Below are positions 37,978 through 46,718 of a stretch of 64,000 nucleotides of DNA, piece by piece. Below the pieces are notes generated by a model. It worked only from the letters and a program-made list of their open reading frames with translations. It made no database searches and was not told the DNA's origin. Position numbers and translations under genes: made by a program. The stretch is from Microbispora hainanensis (lineage in GTDB: Bacteria; Actinomycetota; Actinomycetes; Streptosporangiales; Streptosporangiaceae). The stretch lies in the NCBI RefSeq assembly GCF_006874475.1, contig NZ_VIRM01000005.1, forward strand, positions 124,001-188,000, written 5' to 3'. Position 1 is the first letter of the stretch; every line of letters begins with the position of its first letter.

Positions 37978-38703
37978 TCAGTCGCCGCTTGAGTCGCTGC
38001 GGCCTCGGTCGCTGCCTGAGTCGCCGCTGTCGTCGTCGCCTGAGCTGTCGTCGTCGCCTGGGTTGTCCCGGCTGGCACCTGGGTTCTCTCCGCTGGCGCC
38101 CGGGTTCTCTCCGCTGGCGCTCTGTGTGGCGGCCGACAGCAGGGCGAGCGCCGCCTGGCGGGCCTGCTCGCCCGTGCCGGCCGCGCCGTGGTGCGCGGCG
38201 ACGACGGTGGCGCCCTCGACCAGCATGAGGAGCTGACGTCCCAGGAGGGGCGGGTCGGCGGCCCCGGCGCGCTCGGCGATGCCGGTCAGCAGATCGATGT
38301 AGCGGCCGAGGTGGCGCGTGGTGACGGCGCGCACGGTCTCGTCGTGATGCTGGGCCGCCGCGTTCACCATGGCGCAGCCGCGGAAGACCGGGTCCTCGAA
38401 CCATTCGCCCAGCGTGTCGAACACCGCGGCGAGCTGCGCGCGCGGGTCGTCCCCGGCCGCCGCGACGGCCTCGGCCAGCCAGCGGCTCACCCGGTCGCTG
38501 CGGGCCCGGAGCATGGCCTCCACGAGCCCGTCCTTCGTGCCGAAGTGCCGATAGAGCGTCTCCTTCGACACCCCGATGAGGGCGCACAGCTCGGCGACGC
38601 CGATGCCGTCGAGCCCGCGTTCGTACAGCACGGGGGTGGCCGCCTTGAGGATGGCGGCACGAGTGCGCTCCGGGTCGATCGTGGAGCCCTTGGGAACCGG
38701 CAT
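37978..38703 (-). CDS. TetR-family repressor
   Basis: A 241-residue TetR protein: helix-turn-helix AELCALIGVSKETLYRHFGT (about 38-57) and a C-terminal ligand domain containing VFRGCAMVNAA, as in AcrR/YcdC-like repressors. The last 45 residues are low complexity (GASGENPG repeated, then Ser/Gly/Asp). They arise from the repeat-rich DNA at the 3' end and are probably not part of the fold. ATG 38703 is 79 bp from the divergent MFS start; two matching operators lie between them. Confidence 0.9.
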   Translation of the reverse strand: MPVPKGSTIDPERTRAAILKAATPVLYERGLDGIGVAELCALIGVSKETLYRHFGTKDGLVEAMLRARSDRVSRWLAEAVAAAGDDPRAQLAAVFDTLGEWFEDPVFRGCAMVNAAAQHHDETVRAVTTRHLGRYIDLLTGIAERAGAADPPLLGRQLLMLVEGATVVAAHHGAAGTGEQARQAALALLSAATQSASGENPGASGENPGASRDNPGDDDSSGDDDSGDSGSDRGRSDSSGD

Positions 38704-38713
38704 ACCCCAGATG

Positions 38714-38769
38714 GTACCGACCGGTTCGATCCACTGCTACGCTCCGAGATCGTACCGATCGGTTCGATC
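38714..38769. promoter_or_regulatory. Paired TetR operators
   Basis: gtaccgaccggttcgatc (38714-38731) and gtaccgatcggttcgatc (38752-38769) match at 17 of 18 bases with a 38-bp period. The core of the second, ACCGATCGGT, is a perfect palindrome. They lie between the divergent tetR and MFS genes, as expected for self-regulated TetR control of efflux. Confidence 0.75.
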
Positions 38770-38782
38770 TCTGGGAGCCCTC

Positions 38783-40084
38783 ATGCCCGACCTCCTCGTC
38801 ATGGGCCCGCCGGCGCGCCGGCAGACGCGGCAGGCGGTGCTGCTGGCTCTCGGCACGGCGTCGGCCCTCGGGCTGGCGCGCTTCGCGTACGGGCTGCTCC
38901 TTCCGGCCATGCGGGACGAGCTGCACTGGTCCCTGGCCGAAGCCGGGGCGATGAGCACCGGCAACGGGCTCGGCTATCTGCTCGGCGCGCTGGTGACCGC
39001 GGTCGTCGTACGCCGTCTGGGCACGGCGGCCACCTTCCGGTGGGGCATGGTCCTCACCGCGCTGTCGCTGGCGGTCACCGCGACGAGCGACGCCTATCCG
39101 GTGCTGCTGGCGGCGCGAGCCGGGGCCGGGGCGGCGGGCGCGGCCGTGTTCATCACCGGAGGCGTCATCGCGTCGCGCCTCGCCGCCCGCGCGGGCTCCG
39201 GCACGCCCATCACCGTGTATTTCGCGGGCACCGGGCTGGGCATCGTGCTCGGCGGCCTCGGCATCCCGCCGCTGGGCGACCGTCTTCACCTGGCCTGGGC
39301 CGGCCTGGGCGTGGCCGCCGGGCTGGCGGCGCTGCTGAGCTGGGGCCCCGCCCGTGCGGGGGACGAGCCGGAGACGGACCGGAAGGCGCGGGCGGGCAAG
39401 GAGGCGCGGGCCGATCAGAAGGCGCGGGCCGGCCAGAAGGCGCAGGCGCGGGAGCCGCGGGCCGCCACCGCCGGGCAGGTCCACGTGCGGCCGCTGTGGG
39501 GGATCGCGCTGGCCTACCTGCTGTTCGCCACCGGTTACATCACCTACATCACCTTCCTGTCCGCCTACCTGGCCGACCGGCACGCGCCGCTCGGGCAGGT
39601 GGTGCTCACCTGGACGGCGCTCGGCCTGGCCGTAATAGCGGCGCCCGCGCTGTGGAGCCGTCCGACCGCCGCGTGGCCCGGCACCCGGGCCCTGGCCGTG
39701 CTGCTCGGCCTCCTGAGCAGTGGCGCGGCGCTGGCGATGGCGGCGCCCGCGCCACCGGTCGTCCTCGCCTCGGCGATCGTCTACGGGGCGACGTTCATGG
39801 GCGTGCCCGCCGCCGTCACCGCGCTCATCAAGGCGAACACGCCGTCCGCCGACTGGACGGCCACCCTGGCGGCGTTCACCACGATCTTCGCGGCCGGGCA
39901 GACCGCGGGGCCGTGGCTCGCCGGGCTCGTCGCCGACCACACCTCGACCGCCGCCACCCTGGCGTGGACCGCGATCCTGTGCGCCGCCGCGGCCGTGGTC
40001 GCGGCGTTCGCGGCCCCCTCCCGCCGGGCCGGAGCGGATCCGGCCGAGAAGACCCGCGACGCCGAAGCGTCCACGAGACAGTGA
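38783..40084 (+). CDS. YbfB/YjiJ-type MFS transporter
   Basis: A 433-residue MFS protein with 12 predicted helices and the YbfB/YjiJ signature ALGLARFAYGLLLPAMRDEL near the N-terminus. The central cytosolic loop has a Lys/Ala/Gln-rich repeat (KARAGKEARADQKARAGQ). GGGAG precedes ATG 38783. It is divergent from tetR with operators between, and is followed 8 bp later by a hydrolase gene. It is probably efflux of the compound sensed by the TetR protein, by inference. Confidence 0.88.
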   Translation: MPDLLVMGPPARRQTRQAVLLALGTASALGLARFAYGLLLPAMRDELHWSLAEAGAMSTGNGLGYLLGALVTAVVVRRLGTAATFRWGMVLTALSLAVTATSDAYPVLLAARAGAGAAGAAVFITGGVIASRLAARAGSGTPITVYFAGTGLGIVLGGLGIPPLGDRLHLAWAGLGVAAGLAALLSWGPARAGDEPETDRKARAGKEARADQKARAGQKAQAREPRAATAGQVHVRPLWGIALAYLLFATGYITYITFLSAYLADRHAPLGQVVLTWTALGLAVIAAPALWSRPTAAWPGTRALAVLLGLLSSGAALAMAAPAPPVVLASAIVYGATFMGVPAAVTALIKANTPSADWTATLAAFTTIFAAGQTAGPWLAGLVADHTSTAATLAWTAILCAAAAVVAAFAAPSRRAGADPAEKTRDAEASTRQ

Positions 40085-40092
40085 GGTTCACC

Positions 40093-40770
40093 ATGACCAC
40101 GTTCGTCCTGATCCCCGGCATGTGCCACGGCGGCTGGTGCTTCCAAGAGTTGTGCGAGGGGCTGCGCCGCCTCGGGCACCGGGCCTTGCCGCTGACGTTG
40201 ACCGGGCTCGCCGAACGCGCCCACCTGCTGGACGGCGCGGTCAACCTCGACACGCACATCCGGGACGTCACCGGCGTGCTGGAAGCCGAGGACGTCCGTG
40301 ACGCCGTGCTGGTCGGTCACAGCTACGGAGGCATGGTGATCACCGGGGTCGCCGACCGCCTGCCCGGCCGCGTCGCCGGTCTGGTCTATCTGGACGCGGT
40401 CGTGCCGGCGGACGGCGACTCCTGCTGGAGCCTGGTCTCCGGCCGGGAACGGCAGTGGTACGCCGATGTGGTGGAGACGGGCTTCGCGACGCGGCCGCTG
40501 CCGTTCTTCGACCCCCGGGCCACCCCTCACCCGATCGCCTCGCTGCTCCAGCCGCTCCGGCTGACCGGCGACCCGGCGCGCGTCGGCCGCCGGGTCTACG
40601 TGTACGCGGCGGGCTGGGAGGGCGCGTCCCCCTTCACGCCCACGTACGAGCGGCTGCGCGAGGATCCCGCGTGGACGACGTACGCGCTGGACGGCGGGCA
40701 CAACCTCATGCGCGACGCCCCGGAGGACCTGCTGGAGATCCTTGTCGGGGCGGCCGGGGCCCGGGGGTAG
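40093..40770 (+). CDS. Alpha/beta-hydrolase
   Basis: A 225-residue alpha/beta hydrolase of the short salicylate-esterase-like type: oxyanion loop LIPGMCHGGWCF, nucleophile GHSYGG (Ser at about 77), an Asp in LDAVVP and His in DGGHNLM. GTGAGG precedes ATG 40093. It is co-transcribed with the TetR-controlled MFS gene, so it may hydrolyse the exported compound or a related ester or lactone. Confidence 0.88.
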   Translation: MTTFVLIPGMCHGGWCFQELCEGLRRLGHRALPLTLTGLAERAHLLDGAVNLDTHIRDVTGVLEAEDVRDAVLVGHSYGGMVITGVADRLPGRVAGLVYLDAVVPADGDSCWSLVSGRERQWYADVVETGFATRPLPFFDPRATPHPIASLLQPLRLTGDPARVGRRVYVYAAGWEGASPFTPTYERLREDPAWTTYALDGGHNLMRDAPEDLLEILVGAAGARG

Positions 40771-40841
40771 GGAAAGCCCTACCCCCGGGACTGCCGTCCG
40801 CCGGATCGATCAGCGGCGGGCGAGTCAATAGCGTGGGGGAC

Positions 40842-42089
40842 ATGCGCCGACTTCTCTCCCGCCTCGGCGGCGACACGGTCTATATCCTCGTCGGGCTCCC
40901 CCTCGCGATCATCACGTTCTGCCTCACGGTCACCGGCCTTTCGGCCGGAGCCGGCCTGCTGGTGATCTGGCTGGGCGTGCCCGTCCTCGCCCTCACCCTC
41001 CTCATCGCCCGGGGCATGGGCGACGTCGAACGGCTCCGCATGCGCGCGGTGCTGGGCAGGGACGTGCCCCGGCCGCGCTATCCGTCGTCGCCGCCGGGAG
41101 CGGGGGTGCTCCGGAAGACGATCACCCCGCTCGCCGGGGGCCAGCCCTGGCTCGACGTGCTGCACGCGCTGCTGGCCTTCCCGGTCGCGATCGTGGCGTT
41201 CTGCGTGACCGTCGTGTGGTGGTCCGTGACGCTCACCGGGCTGACCTACCCGCTGTACGGATGGATCCTGTCGAACATCCCGGACAACCACGGGCTTCCC
41301 GAGCTGCTCGGGCTCGGCCGGGGCTACGTGGTGGACAGCGTCTTCTACCTGCTCCTGGGACTGGTCTTCGCGCTCACGCTCTATCCCGTCGTCCGTTCGT
41401 GCGCGCTGATCAAGGCGTCCCTGGGCCGGGCGCTGCTGACCGGCGTGGCCGAGCTGCAGGAGCGCATCGACGACCTCACCGAGGGCCGCCACGCCGCCGC
41501 CCACGCGGAGGCGGACGCGCTGCGCCGGCTGGAGCGCGACATCCACGACGGACCCCAGCAGCGCCTGGTCCACCTGGCCATGGAGCTGTCGCGGGCCCAG
41601 CGGGAGCTGCGCAGGGACACCACGGCCGCGCACGAGACGATCGGCAAGGCGATCAGCGCCACCCGGGAGACCTTGGACGAGCTGCGGGCGCTGTCGCGCG
41701 GCATCGCCCCGCCGATCCTGGCCGACCGCGGCCTCGCCCCGGCGCTCGCCGCCCTCGCCGGCCGCTGCACGGTGCCCGTGGAGCTGGACGTCCAGACGGC
41801 CGAGCGCTATACGGCGCTCATCGAGAACACCATCTATTTCGTGACCGCAGAGGCGCTCACGAACGTGGCCAAGCACAGCAGGGCGACGTCCTGCACGGTC
41901 GGGCTGACCAGGATCGGCGACGCGCTCATCCTCACGATCGGGGATGATGGGGTCGGCGGCGCACATGTCGCCAAGGGGCACGGCCTGTCCGGCCTGGCCG
42001 ACCGGCTGCGGGCCGTCGACGGCGAGCTGTCGGTGCGGTCGCCGGTGGGCGGGCCGACACTGATCACGGCGGAGGTTCCGTGCGCGTAG
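40842..42089 (+). CDS. NarL-type sensor histidine kinase
   Basis: A 415-residue kinase. The N-terminal putative-sensor domain has four hydrophobic segments in two similar halves. The HisKA_3 helix LERDIHDGPQQRLVHLAMEL carries phosphoacceptor His235, and the HATPase has DDGVGGA and GHGLSGLADR. ATG 40842 sits 3 nt after GGGGG; a GTG at 40833 is an alternative. It overlaps the response-regulator gene by 10 bp. The putative-sensor domain is typical of actinobacterial systems responding to membrane or envelope cues. Confidence 0.9.
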   Translation: MRRLLSRLGGDTVYILVGLPLAIITFCLTVTGLSAGAGLLVIWLGVPVLALTLLIARGMGDVERLRMRAVLGRDVPRPRYPSSPPGAGVLRKTITPLAGGQPWLDVLHALLAFPVAIVAFCVTVVWWSVTLTGLTYPLYGWILSNIPDNHGLPELLGLGRGYVVDSVFYLLLGLVFALTLYPVVRSCALIKASLGRALLTGVAELQERIDDLTEGRHAAAHAEADALRRLERDIHDGPQQRLVHLAMELSRAQRELRRDTTAAHETIGKAISATRETLDELRALSRGIAPPILADRGLAPALAALAGRCTVPVELDVQTAERYTALIENTIYFVTAEALTNVAKHSRATSCTVGLTRIGDALILTIGDDGVGGAHVAKGHGLSGLADRLRAVDGELSVRSPVGGPTLITAEVPCA

Positions 42090-42727
42090 TGGTGGCCGAC
42101 GACGCCGTCCTCATCCGGGAGGGGCTCGTCCGCCTGCTGGAGGAGTTCGGCTGCGCGGTCGTCGCGACCGTGGGCACGGGAGACGCCCTGGTCGAGGCCG
42201 TCGTGGCCCATCGGCCCGACGTGTCGGTGGTCGACGTGCGGATGCCGCCGACGTTCACCGACGAGGGCCTGCGCGCCGCCGTCGAGGTGCGGGAGAAGGT
42301 GCCCGGCGCGCCCGTGCTGATCCTGTCGCAGTACGTCGAGGTGTCGTACGCCGACGACCTGCTGGCCGACGCCCGGGGTGCGGTCGGCTACCTGCTGAAG
42401 GACCGCGTGGTCGACGTCGAGGAGTTCATGGACGGCCTGCGCCGGGTCGCCGCCGGGGGGACGGTCTTCGATCCCCAGGTCGTCGCCCAGCTGATGGTGC
42501 GGCGGCGCCGCGACGACCCGCTGGCCTCGCTGACACCGCGCGAGCGCGAGGTCCTGTCGCTGATGGCCGAGGGCAGGTCGAACCCCGCGATCGCCCGCCG
42601 CCTCGTCGTCACCGAGGGCGCGGTGGAAAAGCACATCCGCGGCATCTTCACCAAGCTCGGCCTGCACGCCGAGGACGGCGACCAGCACCGCCGCGTCCTC
42701 GCGGTGCTGGCCTACCTCCGCTCCTGA
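42080..42727 (+). CDS. NarL/LuxR-type response regulator
   Basis: A 215-residue response regulator: receiver with acidic pocket VVADDAV, phosphoacceptor Asp52 (VSVVDVRMP) and conserved Lys in LLKDRV, then a LuxR HTH (LTPREREVLSLMAEGRSNPA). GTG 42080 lies inside the kinase gene, so the two are translationally coupled. Its targets are not evident. Confidence 0.93.
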   Translation: MRVVVADDAVLIREGLVRLLEEFGCAVVATVGTGDALVEAVVAHRPDVSVVDVRMPPTFTDEGLRAAVEVREKVPGAPVLILSQYVEVSYADDLLADARGAVGYLLKDRVVDVEEFMDGLRRVAAGGTVFDPQVVAQLMVRRRRDDPLASLTPREREVLSLMAEGRSNPAIARRLVVTEGAVEKHIRGIFTKLGLHAEDGDQHRRVLAVLAYLRS

Positions 42728-42765
42728 CCACGCGCGCCGGGCCCGCCGGCCGCCGCCGATCTCGT

Positions 42766-42808
42766 CCCACGGAGCCGTCCGGGTTTCCGCCCGGAGGCGG
42801 CCCGTGGG
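42766..42808. terminator. Nested hairpin between convergent genes
   Basis: An outer stem CCCACGG (42766-42772)/CCGTGGG (42802-42808) encloses an inner stem TCCGGG (42778-42783)/CCCGGA (42790-42795) with a 6-nt loop. It lies between the response-regulator stop and the convergent cupin stop and could serve as a bidirectional terminator. Confidence 0.6.
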
Positions 42809-42848
42809 TTCGCCGTACGACCCGGCGTGCCCGCAGCGTACGGGCCGG

Positions 42849-43265
42849 TCAGAGGACCCAGGGCGGCACCATCCGGTCGGTCCCCTTGGGCGCGAGGTCG
42901 CAGGCGTCCGCGGCGGTCGTCCCGCCGGGGTTGTATACCTCGAAGCCGGCCGGTGCGGCCACGATCGCGCTGAAGCCTGACTCCGCGTCCGCGTGCACCC
43001 GGCGGCTCACGTCGGCGGGCATGACGACAGTGTCTCCGGCCTCCACGGCGATGGTCTGGCCGTCGATCTCGACGGTCGCGCCGCCGGTGAGGAAGGTCCA
43101 CACCTGCTCGCCGTCACTGGCGTGGTGGGGACCGGTGTTTCCGGCCGGCATGTCCACCCGCCAGACGGCCTGGGTGGCGCCTCCCTGGGTGGGCGAGGCG
43201 AGGGTGGTCATGACGCCGTTGGGAGTGGTGCTCCTGCGGCTGTCGGCGGAACGGATGAGGGGCAT
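42849..43265 (-). CDS. Small cupin protein (copy 1)
   Basis: A 138-residue single-domain cupin: GPHHASDGEQVWTFLTGGA (motif 1 with His-His-Glu) and GDTVVMPADVSRRVHA (motif 2). It is about 45 percent identical by eye to the next cupin (VMTTxASPTxGGAT and GDTVVMP shared), so the two are a tandem duplication. It may bind a metal and a small ligand. ATG 43265 starts MPLIRSADSRRS. It is presumably part of the MarR-controlled minus-strand unit. Confidence 0.85.
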   Translation of the reverse strand: MPLIRSADSRRSTTPNGVMTTLASPTQGGATQAVWRVDMPAGNTGPHHASDGEQVWTFLTGGATVEIDGQTIAVEAGDTVVMPADVSRRVHADAESGFSAIVAAPAGFEVYNPGGTTAADACDLAPKGTDRMVPPWVL

Positions 43266-43275
43266 GCGTGACTCC

Positions 43276-43330
43276 TTGGTGAGAGCGGGCGGGTTGGTGA
43301 GAGCGGGCCGGTTGGTGAGAGCGGGCGGGG
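43276..43330. repeat. 18-bp tandem repeat between the two cupin genes
   Basis: Three copies of ttggtgagagcgggc plus 3 variable bases start at 43276, 43294 and 43312. On the minus strand they lie in the 127-bp gap just upstream of cupin copy 1, where its ribosome-binding site should be. Confidence 0.75.
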
Positions 43331-43392
43331 TGCCGGACGGATCGCCGGGCGGTCCGCGGGGGAGAGGGGCGAGACAGGGGGATGGCCGGAGG

Positions 43393-43770
43393 TCAGGCGA
43401 CCCAGGGCGGCACGCCGTGCACGGTGCCGTCAGGGAGGATGGCCCGGGCCCCGGCGGGGGCGGTGACGACGGCGGTGAAGCCCTCGCCGGCGCCCGCTGT
43501 GACGCGCCGCGGGGTCGAGGGCGGCATGACCACGGTGTCGCCGGGCGCGACCGTGAACGTCTCGCCGCCGAGTTCGATGGTTGCGGTGCCGCCGAGGAAC
43601 GTCCACACCTGCTCGGCGTCGAAGTCGTGCAGGGGCCCGCTGGTCGCGGGGGTGGCCTCGACGCGCCACAAGGCCCTGGTGGCGCCGCCCAGGGTGGGCG
43701 AGGCGAAGGTGGTCATGACCCCGGCCGGGGTCTCGGATCTGCGGCTTTGGGCATGGCGGATGACAGACAT
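43393..43770 (-). CDS. Small cupin protein (copy 2)
   Basis: A 125-residue cupin, paralogous to the neighbour: GPLHDFDAEQVWTFLGG and GDTVVMPPSTPRRV. His and Glu of motif 1 remain, although only one His is kept where copy 1 has two. ATG 43770 has TTAGGAGA 7 nt upstream. It is divergent from the MarR gene across a 61-bp gap filled by palindromic sites. Confidence 0.85.
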   Translation of the reverse strand: MSVIRHAQSRRSETPAGVMTTFASPTLGGATRALWRVEATPATSGPLHDFDAEQVWTFLGGTATIELGGETFTVAPGDTVVMPPSTPRRVTAGAGEGFTAVVTAPAGARAILPDGTVHGVPPWVA

Positions 43771-43785
43771 CCGGGCGTCTCCTAA

Positions 43786-43830
43786 GATAGACAATGTCGT
43801 TGTCGGTAATAGTGAACCAGGTTGTCTATC
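43786..43830. promoter_or_regulatory. MarR operator region
   Basis: GATAGACAA (43786-43794) and TTGTCTATC (43822-43830) are a perfect 9-bp inverted repeat. Inside lies a third half-site, TTGTC (43800-43804), that pairs with the first as GACAA-N5-TTGTC. The cluster covers nearly all of the cupin/MarR intergenic region and ends 1 bp before the marR start. Confidence 0.7.
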
Positions 43831-43831
43831 T

Positions 43832-44299
43832 GTGTCAATCGACCCGCCCGGCTTCGAGCTGCCCCTGCGGCTCTTCCTGGGGTTTCGCGTTCTCATCGAC
43901 GAGCTGCACGCCGAGCTGGCCCGGCAGGGGCATCCGCACGCCCGGCCCATGCACGGCTTCGTCATGCAGGCGATCGGCCCGGAGGGCACGACTGCGGTGG
44001 AGCTGGGCCGCACGCTGGGCGTCAGCAAACAGGCGGCGGGCAAGACGATCGAGACGCTGGAGCGCATCGGCTACGTGGAGCGTGCCCGCGACCCCCGCGA
44101 CACGCGCCGCAAGATCGTACGGCTGACGGAGTCCGGGGTGGACGTGCTGGTGCGCTCGGCCCGCATCTTCGACGAGCTGCGGGCGCGCTGGGCCGCCGTC
44201 ATCGGCGAGGAACGGCTGAGGGAGCTGGAGGCCGACCTGCGCAAGGTGACGCCGCACGACGTCTTCCGTCTCGACGTCCCCGGCTGGTTCGGCCCCTGA
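43832..44299 (+). CDS. MarR-family regulator
   Basis: A 155-residue MarR protein with winged helix TAVELGRTLGVSKQAAGKTI, recognition and wing (ERARDPRDTRRKIVRLTESG) and flanking dimer helices. GTG 43832 gives a normal length. There is no Shine-Dalgarno, and the operator abuts the start, so the transcript may be leaderless. It probably represses itself and the divergent cupins. Confidence 0.87.
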   Translation: MSIDPPGFELPLRLFLGFRVLIDELHAELARQGHPHARPMHGFVMQAIGPEGTTAVELGRTLGVSKQAAGKTIETLERIGYVERARDPRDTRRKIVRLTESGVDVLVRSARIFDELRARWAAVIGEERLRELEADLRKVTPHDVFRLDVPGWFGP

Positions 44300-44377
44300 C
44301 CCGGTCCCCGCGCCGGAAGAGGTGTGGGATCAGGCGCGAGACGAGGCCCGGGAACAGGCTCGGGATGAGGTTGGGGG

Positions 44378-45958
44378 TCAGGTGCGGCGGCGTGGCAGGG
44401 CCAGGGAGACGGCCGCGCCGAGCACGCACAACCCGCATGTGATCAGGAAGATCTCGGTGTACTCCGCGTGCAGCGCCGCCTGGACCTTCGCCGTGTAGTC
44501 CGCGAGCCTGCGGGCGTACTCGGCCGCCTCCACCCCGAACGGCAGCGGCGTGTCCAGGTGGGCGGTGAGCGACTGGAACCGGTGGAAGCCCCAGGCCGAC
44601 AGCGCGGCCACGCCCAGCAGCATGCCCATCATCCTGGCCACCACGACCGCCGCCGACGCCACCCCGTGCTGCGCCGCGGGCACCAGGCGCAGCACCGCCG
44701 ACGAGACCGGGGCGATCACCACGCCGAGGCCGAGGCCGGCCACCACGAGGTCGACGTCCATCCGCGCGCCGGCCGAGGCCAGGTCGAGCGGCCACCGGGA
44801 GATCATCCAGTAGCCCACGGCGGCCACCGCCATCCCCGCCACGGCCACCGGGCGCTCGCCGAACCGCCGCACCAGGATCCCGCCGAGGAACGCCGCGACC
44901 GCCAGCGCGGCGAGGAACCGGGTGAGCACCAGTGCGCCGCCCACCGCGTCCCTGCCGAGCAGCGTCTGCGCGGCGAGTTGCACGTCGACCAGCGTGACCA
45001 GCAGCGCCGCCCCGGCCAGCAGGCTCGCCGCCAGCGTGGCGAGCAGCGGCCTCCTGGGGACGCCCGTCAGGTCGAGCAGGCGGACCGGCGAGCGGATCTC
45101 CCACAGCACGAACAGCACGGCCGCGACCGCTCCGGCGGCCACGCACGGCAGTCCCCACGGCGGCAGCACGGCCGTGTCGGGGGAGGGGTTGTAGAGCCCT
45201 GCGACCAGCAGGCCGAGAGCCAGCGCGAGCAGGACACCGCCGCCCGCGTCCACCTTCCCCGAGCCCGTCTCGCCCGTTCCCGCGCCTGCCTTGCCGGAGG
45301 ACGGGCCGTACGGCTCGCGCCCGCCGGGGACGGCCACCTGAACGGCAACGGCGGCCAGCAGCGCGAGCGGGATGTTGACCCAGAAGATGCCGCGCCATCC
45401 GGCGAGCGCGGCCAGACCCGCGCCGTACAGCGGGCCGAGCACGCTCCCGAGCTCCTGCGCCGCGCCGACCGCGCCGAGCGCCACCGCCCGGGTGCGCTCG
45501 TCCCACAGGTCGCCGATGAGGGCCATGGTGATCGGCAGCAGCGCGCCGCCCGCGACGCCCTGCAGCGTACGGCCCGCGACCAGCGCCGGGACGCCCGCCG
45601 CCAGAGCGGTGACCAGGGAACCGGCGGCGAACCCGGCCAGGCAGGCGTGGATCAGCACGCGCCTGCCAAACCGGTCGGACAGGCGGCCGAGCAGCGGCAT
45701 CGCCGCGACGTAGCCGAGCAGGAACCCGGTCACGACCGGAGTCGCCCGCTCCAGGTGGTTCAGCGGCACGCCGACGTCGGCGGCGACGTCCACGAGCACG
45801 GTGACGACGACGTACGCGTCGAGCGCGGCGAGCAGCACGGCGGCCCCGCCGACGCCCAGCGCGAGCCGACGTCGCCGCGCGACGGGCCCGGCAGCCCCGG
45901 CCGCCCCGGTCGCGCTGCCGGTGCTGCCGGTGCCGGTGGCGTCGGTGGCGCCGGTCAC
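44378..45958 (-). CDS. EmrB/QacA-type MFS exporter (P55-like)
   Basis: A 526-residue, 14-helix drug:H+ antiporter-2 protein: [20 protein letters not shown] in TM1 (family motif D1 variant), motif [26 protein letters not shown] and a long final loop before TM14 ([20 protein letters not shown]). GTG 45958 overlaps the stop of an LprG-type lipoprotein gene. Mycobacterial lprG-Rv1410c (P55) has the same order and partner families, and there the pair moves triacylated lipids to the outer envelope. A comparable lipid-export role is inferred. Confidence 0.9.
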   Translation of the reverse strand: MTGATDATGTGSTGSATGAAGAAGPVARRRRLALGVGGAAVLLAALDAYVVVTVLVDVAADVGVPLNHLERATPVVTGFLLGYVAAMPLLGRLSDRFGRRVLIHACLAGFAAGSLVTALAAGVPALVAGRTLQGVAGGALLPITMALIGDLWDERTRAVALGAVGAAQELGSVLGPLYGAGLAALAGWRGIFWVNIPLALLAAVAVQVAVPGGREPYGPSSGKAGAGTGETGSGKVDAGGGVLLALALGLLVAGLYNPSPDTAVLPPWGLPCVAAGAVAAVLFVLWEIRSPVRLLDLTGVPRRPLLATLAASLLAGAALLVTLVDVQLAAQTLLGRDAVGGALVLTRFLAALAVAAFLGGILVRRFGERPVAVAGMAVAAVGYWMISRWPLDLASAGARMDVDLVVAGLGLGVVIAPVSSAVLRLVPAAQHGVASAAVVVARMMGMLLGVAALSAWGFHRFQSLTAHLDTPLPFGVEAAEYARRLADYTAKVQAALHAEYTEIFLITCGLCVLGAAVSLALPRRRT

Positions 45959-46602
45959 GATGCGGGCGGGGCGATGGTCACGGGGGCGTCGTAGTCCCCC
46001 ATGGTCACGGCCACCGAGCCGCCGGTGAGCGGCAGGTCGAGCTTGAGCAGGCGGCTGGTGGCCTTGTCGAGCCAGAGTGTGCCGTTGACCCCCTGCTGCA
46101 CGCCGGGGACCAGCTTGGCCAGCACCTGCTGCGACAGCGCGGCCGTCACGCGATAGGCGGCGGCGTCGCCGATCTTCTCCTCCGCCTGCGTCCGGACGTC
46201 CTGCGCGGTGGACAGCAGGTCGGGTACGCCCGTCAGCACGGCGGAGGGGTCGTACAGCGCGACGAGCTGCTGCCGCGTCATCGTCTGGAAGCCGCCGGTC
46301 GGGCCCTTGAAGTAGACCTTGTCGCCGACGAGCACGAACTCGATCTCCTGCAGTCCGGCGATCTCGATCTGCAGGGTGCCCTTGGCGTCGCCCTCCCGGG
46401 TGAGGCTGCCCTCGGCATGCCGGACCGGTATGGCGGGCTTGTCCTTGGTCTCGATCATGAAGGCGACCGTCTTGACCGTGCGCATGGAGTCGGCCGAGCG
46501 CTTCAGCAGCGCGGGACCGTCAGGCAGGGCAGTCTCGCTCTTCGCGCTGCAGGCGGTCACGAGCAGCAGGCCGGCCACGACGAGCCCGAGGATTGTTCGC
46601 AC
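45955..46602 (-). CDS. LppX/LprAFG-family lipoprotein (LprG-like)
   Basis: A 215-residue lipoprotein: signal peptide, lipobox LVTA-Cys (about 15-19), then the LppX_LprAFG fold that holds lipid acyl chains ([38 protein letters not shown] and DGxLW-type [18 protein letters not shown]). GTG 46602 is the start. It overlaps the downstream MFS gene by 4 bp. It probably carries a lipid across the periplasm-like space together with the MFS protein. Confidence 0.88.
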   Translation of the reverse strand: MRTILGLVVAGLLLVTACSAKSETALPDGPALLKRSADSMRTVKTVAFMIETKDKPAIPVRHAEGSLTREGDAKGTLQIEIAGLQEIEFVLVGDKVYFKGPTGGFQTMTRQQLVALYDPSAVLTGVPDLLSTAQDVRTQAEEKIGDAAAYRVTAALSQQVLAKLVPGVQQGVNGTLWLDKATSRLLKLDLPLTGGSVAVTMGDYDAPVTIAPPAS

Positions 46603-46718
46603 AGCCGGATCGTAGCGACCAGCCGGGGCCGGCACGCGCTCCCGCGGGAAACCGTTTGGCCCGGCCTGTCGGGGGAAGTCGGGGCCGGTGCTAAACCCCG
46701 TGCCGTCCCACGGTCTCC

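Noticed and set aside
44468-45994. Plus-strand 508-codon frame opposite the P55-like gene
   Set aside because: Antisense shadow; the minus strand encodes a complete 14-helix transporter.
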